In this document: one piece after another, positions 58,532 to 64,000 of the stretch | How the letters are laid out: every line of letters starts with the position of its first letter | Position numbering within the stretch: position 1 is the first letter of the stretch | Program-made: the position numbers and the translations under genes | Assembly: GCA_950295325.1 (NCBI GenBank) | Contig: OX485807.1 | Coordinates: forward strand, 39,150,440-39,214,439 | Direction: 5' to 3' | From: Polytrichum commune | Lineage: Eukaryota; Streptophyta; Polytrichopsida; Polytrichales; Polytrichaceae | Length of the DNA: 64,000 nucleotides | The notes under the pieces: model-generated | What the model saw: only the letters and a program-made list of their open reading frames with translations | The model's database searches: none | What the model was told of the DNA's origin: nothing

Positions 58532-58862
58532 TCAGCTAGTGTGTGGGTGGTTGTATTGTGAGGAGCGGTGTTTGGTGTGGTGCCGAAGAAGATAGATATT
58601 GTTTAGACTATCAATGAATATGGTTATGTCAGTGGTGAGGGATTTGGTGTGCTCTAGGAGTACTGTGTAGAGTTCAGCTTGAAGTATGTGGGAGTTTACA
58701 AGCAATGTGTGCTTGTAGGGGTCCATTAAATACCCATGAGCCTACTATGTTTCTATTTCCTTTGTTATCTAGGCGTTTGAATGAGCCGACTGTATAGTAT
58801 GATTGGGTGGGGGTACCTTCATGGGTGAATGACGGTGGTTTGTGGTGGTAATGGTGGGGCAT
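58532..58862 (-). pseudogene. LINE RNase H domain, frameshifted, catalytic Asp lost
   Basis: The upstream piece (58674-58862) reads SYYTVGSFKRLDNKGNRNI then VGSWVF, where family members normally have YTDGS. The first catalytic Asp therefore reads Val. A frameshift at about 58675-58726 leads to QAELYTVLLEHTKS and DITIFIDSLNNIYLL, where the third catalytic block (a DS) is retained. The two frames overlap, so the domain is not translatable as a whole. Confidence 0.6.
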
Positions 58863-59891
58863 GTTGTATGGTGGGGACGGGGGTTGGGGGTAGCGTTTTT
58901 GCCAAGCTATTGAGATTTTTATGGGTTGTTATTGGGTGGGAGGGGGGTTGTTTTCTGAAGCGTGGTGCTTGTGTTAGTGATGGGGTTGGGGTTGGGCAGG
59001 GATTGTAAAAAGTCTTCGTATGTTGCGTTGGTTGCTTCTTCTAGAGACGTGAAGAATGGAGGTTAAGAGAGTTTTTTGTCGTTTTAATAAGTAAGGAAGG
59101 TTGAGGGGGGGGGGGGAGGGGGAATGTATTGTAGGGTGTACAGGGAGGGGGGTGTGGGTTGCAATTTTTGTTTGGCCAATCATGTGCGGACATCAATTGG
59201 TTGATGTCCGTGGTGTAGGCATATCCATTGCTTGACCATTTTGTGGAGAAGGTCGAGCCTAAGAAGCCAAATATTTGGTCTCTTTCATGTGGAAAGTGGT
59301 ATTGTTTGAATTTGATGGGGCATGTGAGGGGGCTTGAGAGGTAGGAGTGTGTGAGTTGGAAGGTGATGATGGGTGGAAAGATGATATTAGTTTGAAAAGG
59401 CATTTGTTTTGTTGTTTTGGATTCAATCTGGTATTTTGCTTGGAATTCTTGGAGATTTAGGATACGGGTACATGTGTTGTCTTGAATTTGGGGTAGGGTG
59501 GTGATACTCAAGGTGGTTAGTTTGTTGATGAATCATTTTGTGTTGGTTTTTTTTGTTGGAGTGAATGAAGGGAAGGCGTTATTGTGCTATTCTTTGTAAA
59601 GGGTATTTTTGTGAATGGGAACTTGGTATCTACTGACTCAAGAGGAATGTTGAATTGGTTTGTGAGGATGAACATGGCTCTTGATGTGTGGGATCAAACA
59701 TATACTTAGTAATTGAAGAGGGGGAGGTGCTCAACCCCTCCGTATTTAGCGGCTATGAATTTAACTATTCCTCGGTATATTTCACCAAGTTGGCATGGGT
59801 CATTGAGTGTATTTGTGAGTTGTTCACTTAGGGTGGTTGCATACATAGGTAGTAGGGAGTAAGCCTCCATTCCAAATGTTTGTCTAGGGAG

Positions 59892-60428
59892 TTATGTGAA
59901 GATGGTTGTGAAATGGGATCCATGGAAGGAGGTGGTGGATTCCAAGTATATGTTGCCTTCTAGTTCGATGGTGTCTAGTGGATAGCCTAGGTCTTCCATA
60001 ATAGGTAGTAGGCTAGAGTGGTCGATTGAACTGTAATCGTTCTTTAAGTCAGTATATGTGATGTATATGTCTTTGTTGGTGAATTTGGCATCTTCTAGTG
60101 TGGCTATTATGGCTTGTATATGGGGAGTTGTGTTCCTCATAGGGTGGAAGCCTTCTTGGTTGTGGTGTAGGATCATGTGTTGTTCACCGAAAGTGGTTAG
60201 AAGTGAGGTTAGGGTGCTAGTGAAGAGCTAGTAGACAATACTTGCAAGTGCTATGGGTCTATAGTTGTTGATGATGGTTGGGTTGTCCTTCTTATGGAGT
60301 AGAATGCAAACACTATGTTTCCATCCTTTTGGGATTGTTTTTTTGATGATAACATTGGAGGAAGAATATGAATAACATGTTGTGGAAGTTATTTGATAGG
60401 GCTTTGAGGAGGTCATTAGGAATGCCAT
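59892..60428 (-). pseudogene. LINE reverse transcriptase core, interrupted
   Basis: The 60228-60428 piece ends with KKDNPTIINNYRPIALASIV, the usual fingers block. After a stop, the 59892-60176 piece has HNQEGFHPMRNTTPHIQ and the motif A block TYTDLKNDYSSIDHSSLL with its Asp retained. It then stops just after SFHGSHFTTIFT. The usual G-QGDxLSP block and the YADD box were not found. Sequence beyond this point already resembles the region downstream of the polymerase, so an internal deletion is likely. Confidence 0.7.
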
Positions 60429-61438
60429 ATGGACCCGGGGCCTTTCCTTGGGAGAGAATTTTGAGGCAATTGTCGTATGTATTTTGCGTAAATGTTGAGG
60501 TTATTAGGTGGTTGGATGATGTTGTTTTTCTAGAATGATGTCATCTTTTGTAAGCCATGAGTACTGGTGGATTGCACACATGTAGTTTGTACGGTGGTTA
60601 GTTGGATCCAACCAGAGTGGTGCATGCCTTTGGAATGAAGATTACTGGGTAGAGTGGATGATATTGGCTATCTCATTTAGGTGTGTGGCGAGGTTACCAT
60701 CCTTATCCATTAGGTAGTCTAGTGGTGGGGATTGTTCTTGATAAAAAAAAATTGTTGATGGATTTCTTGGATTTCTTGTATAGGGTCTGTTTATGTTTTT
60801 GGATTTTTATTTTTATTTTTATTTAAAAAAAATTGGAGGTTTGGAGGTGACAATTTTGCAGGCTATTTGCGGGCTATTTTGGCTAGCCATGTTTGTATTT
60901 TTTTTTATGTGTCATTTGTTTGTTGAGGGGGGGGGGGTGCTTGCAACATAATTTGTTTGAGGTGTTGTATATATGGGTGTGTATGCCAACTCATTAGGAT
61001 TGGGGATGTGGCTAAGTCTATGATTCTTTTTTTTGATGAGATAGTGGGTTGTGAGGTGTTTATTTGCCAACATGGGGAGGAAGTCCCCTTGTCTTTTTGT
61101 TTATGTAGTGAGTGTGAGTGGGGGCGCGGGGGGGGGGGGGGTTGGAGGGTAATTGGGTAGGGATGTAAAACCCATTGATGAGGCTTGTGTGGTTGTAGTT
61201 GGGTCCTCCTTGCTTATTGAATTTTGAGGTGTTGGGTATAGGTGTTAGATGTAGAATGTTGGTAAAGGAGTGTCAATCAATGTCTTAATCTATGGGGGGG
61301 ATAGTGGGTGTGTTTGGAGTCACGGCCTATGACAAGGATGTCTTGGTTGATATCTCCAATCAAGAGGGGGAGGTTTGTTGGGAATTTAGATATATTTTGT
61401 TTTATGGTTTGTTGTATGAGGGGTATTACGGGGAAGTC

Positions 61439-62092
61439 TTATTTGTGTGATGGCATATACATGTGGATAAGTAGGTTTTGGGTAAGTGGCTTGTTGGCGA
61501 TTTGGATGATTTGGAGGTATGGGATAAGTTCTATTGGGATGGGGAGTTTGGTGATGTTTCCAGAGATTGGAGTTGCTTGGTGATTAATCCACCTCTTGTG
61601 GGTGCGTATTGTAAGTATCGTCTTCTTAGGCAAGTAGACGTATCTATGGTGTTGTTGCATATAATTGTATAAGGGGAATTGTTTGTCTATGTATCTTGTT
61701 GGTTTGTCTGTTGGGAGTTTATTTTCTTGGAGGAATATGAGTGATGTGGATAGATTGTGGAGATTAATGAGTTGGTTTATGTCTTGGAGGCTTGTGTTGA
61801 GGTGTCTGCAATTCCATGTTAGGCATGAGATGGGGTTTGGGAATGTGATCTTGATGTTGTGTGCAAAGGTGGGGTGTGGGACTGGTGGGGGTGGTGGTGG
61901 CTTATTGGAGAAACCTTGAATATTTTTGAGGTTTTGAGGGCCTCTTGGATGATGTTGGGAGGATGTTGGGAAATATTCTTGAGTTTTTTCTTGTGTCAAT
62001 GTGCAATTGTTGCTTAGATGTAGACCTGTGTATAGTTCCTTTGTTGGTCCGTGGTGTTTTGAGCAGAGGAGAGGTTTTCCATGATTGGACAT
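61439..62092 (-). pseudogene. LINE apurinic-type endonuclease N-terminal part
   Basis: A 217-codon frame. After a Pro-rich linker (residues 65-73), SCLTWNCRHLNTSLQDINQ (about 89-107) and LSTSLIFLQENKLP match the start of AP-type endonucleases, with the Asn of TWN (about 94) and the Glu of QE (about 123). The domain is cut short by a stop at its end and continues as broken frames (for example a GDIN block near 61340). It would have nicked target DNA. Stops downstream make it non-functional. Confidence 0.65.
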
Positions 62093-62180
62093 GATGTGAG
62101 GGGGTCTAGAGGAGGTGGTAGATTATTGAGATGACTTAGGATAGTTAGGCATTTGGGTGGGAAGTTGTTAAGGAGGGTGT

Positions 62181-64000
62181 GGTTGCATTGTGGGGGCTTA
62201 TTGAGACCATAAGTGTGAAAATGAAAGATGATGTGTGGTGGTTGTTAAGTAGTTGACAATGGCGGATGAGGTGGATGAAGTGAATGAAAGGTGATGTGTG
62301 ACACAATTGCAGTACACCTTATCATGGTTGGACCCTTAATTTTTCTTTCTTTCTCAATGCTAAAATAAAGGTTGCACAATAATTTCATTGCATGATGACA
62401 TACATTGTTGGCCACACTATAAGACCGTCCATGATAAGTCACAAGATATATGTGGCCCCAACATTCACAATGTTTACCATAATCGAAATTGAGATTTGCA
62501 ATTGTGAATCACGAAGATTGTGATTCAAGCTTGAGAAAAAGAAGTTGAGATGTAAAAGCTATAAAAGGTCAAAATGAGGATTCTTGTTCTCTTTAGATGG
62601 AGGTTTACCAAGATCATCCCAAATTGTGGTCATTGTTGAACCTAAACTTGTAAAAATATTTTGTACACGTGTTTTGATCTCATCTTGACAAATGTCTTTT
62701 TGGATGTCCGTTCCTAACTACAAGCCACGCCATGTACCATTGACAAACATGTGTCCAATCAAGAAGAGTGACAACGTAGTGGTGAACCAAAGTATTTTGC
62801 GTATGTGTGATTGACGATTGGGTACAACGAGGCACATTATCTCTTGTACTTGATGACTTTGGCATGGCCTCACCACAACCCCTAGTATTGGACACACATC
62901 TTGCAAATTGGTCTAGTAAGCACCCAATATCTATCTTGTCGTTCTCCCCTTTTGATCTATTGGGTGCCTATTAGTTTGTGGCATGGCTCCTTGCATGGGG
63001 GTTGGACTCTTCATTGGAAACTTAAATGACGTGCGTGGGTTGCTATGAAATTAAACCCCTTATATATGAGAAGTTTATAGAGAAAAACAAATATATACGT
63101 ACTGGCGACATGCTAGAAAATGGACTCATGTATTTATACTAAGCTTTCCAATGTCATGTAATAAATGAATCCACTACATACACAAAATATAAATATCAAA
63201 TTAGGTAAGCATTTATTACACATAAAATCCGCTTTCAATTTCCAATGAAAAAGTCATTGAATATTTTTCATCCATAGCATTGTCACTCAACGATTGCATC
63301 AAGCAAACAAATATAAGAGCATGATATTTTTGCCACAATCAAGAGAGCAAAACTTAAGGGAGCCCATGAGCGCTCCAAACACCTCCAGTTTGTAAAATCC
63401 TAAAACCCACATGCAAACCCCAAAAGGATGGATAGGGTAGTCATTAATGACTATTACCATATATGATAACAATGAATGAAAACGTGAATTGGATGAAACT
63501 AACATACCTAGTCTCAATTTTTACTTCAAACCCTAGGGGCCCCCTTTGTACATCTACCTTTACTTCAACATTCTTAATAGCCCTTTTGAATGTACACACT
63601 AGAGAAAAATTAATACCTTATGAATAGCTTCATGATGTAAATGCTATCGGGCTTCCCAGTCAAGAAATATCACATGCGCCATTCCCCGCCATGGGGGGGG
63701 GGGGGGGGAGCTCCTTCAATCCATTACTCTTAGTTCCATAGTCCGCCAAGAGCCTAAGGCTAGTGTAAATGCAGCCTACAAAATTTGTGTATGGACAATT
63801 TAAAAACATAGGATATCAACCTATGTGATAAAAAACATGTAGGAAATTTTGCCTACAAAGTTTTTAAAAGAGAGGATTTTAGCCATTCATCCTTCTTCAA
63901 ATTGGGAAATTAGTTGACCTAAGTACATATCTTTAGGCTAATACTCGGGGCTCTTGGGTGGCACATAGACGGATATCAATAATAGCCCTAACTCCCTTCC
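62181..64000. other. Terminal stretch without recognisable genes
   Basis: AT-rich with short overlapping frames, none with a domain. A poly-G tract lies at about 63693-63708. No RNA gene was recognised. Confidence 0.35.

Larger units (their letters stand above)
57850..62180 (-). mobile_element. LINE (non-LTR retrotransposon), near full span, inactive
   Basis: Minus strand. From 5' to 3' it shows an endonuclease start (61439-62092), a reverse transcriptase core (about 59890-60430), RNase H (58532-58862) and a 3' region homologous to LINE fragment 1. Stops and frameshifts occur in every part, and long G runs on the plus strand (58319, 59105, 60929, 61130) mark C runs in the element. Such elements move by copying their RNA into nicked chromosomal DNA. 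No poly-A tail or target-site duplication was located, so both ends are approximate. Confidence 0.75.

Noticed and set aside
59041-59511. Minus-strand 156-codon frame as an independent gene
   Set aside because: It lies between the reverse transcriptase and RNase H parts of the LINE and is explained as linker sequence of that element.
60957-61919. Plus-strand frames (67-91 codons) at 60957-61160, 61308-61583 and 61665-61919
   Set aside because: They are antisense shadows of the minus-strand LINE, inflated by its C-rich coding strand.

Overview
This window looks like nuclear DNA from a land plant with a repeat-rich genome. The reasons are spliced genes with GT-AG introns, a plant-type soluble inorganic pyrophosphatase split into eight coding exons, a plant TRAF-type zinc-finger protein, CT microsatellites, and many decayed LINEs, TIR (terminal inverted repeat) transposons and MITEs. 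Nothing in the sequence fixes the clade. The low gene density and the LINE type (endonuclease, reverse transcriptase, RNase H and a terminal Cys/His cluster) would fit a non-seed plant, but that is only an impression.

Layout. 1-5.5 kb: repeats, including a diverged direct duplication about 2.4 kb apart, a small foldback hairpin and microsatellites. 5.5-9.6 kb: a GC-rich, then T-rich leader followed by the intact pyrophosphatase gene (plus strand). 10.1-10.5 kb: an orphan coding-like exon of unknown function. 11.6-17.7 kb: a leader carrying an internal duplication, then a TRAF-type zinc-finger gene (plus strand). Its last exon carries a 10-bp tandem duplication that shifts the reading frame. 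17.8-40 kb: no convincing host gene. This part holds three members of a MITE family, a pair-forming PIF/Harbinger-like MITE (its partner lies at 49.3 kb) nested in another element, a 123-bp near-perfect inverted repeat, several tandem duplications, a 175-bp tandem array and an inverted-repeat-flanked array of 41-bp units. 40.3-43.0 kb: a Tigger/pogo-type DNA transposon with a broken transposase. 43.3-45.2 kb: a roughly 259-bp tandem satellite. 45.6-54 kb: decayed repeats, a minus-strand protein remnant and the second PIF/Harbinger-like MITE. 54.2-62.2 kb: two minus-strand copies of one LINE family, both dead. 62.2-64 kb: nothing recognisable.

Only the pyrophosphatase and the TRAF-type gene can be tied to cellular functions, and nothing suggests that they act together. 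Their shared strand and proximity look like ordinary neighbouring plant genes. I found no novel multi-gene system. The most unusual items are structural: the frameshifting microduplication, the inverted-repeat-flanked palindromic array, the long perfect-looking hairpin, and clear target-site evidence for TIR elements nested in older repeats. All similarities were read by eye, without alignment or database searches.
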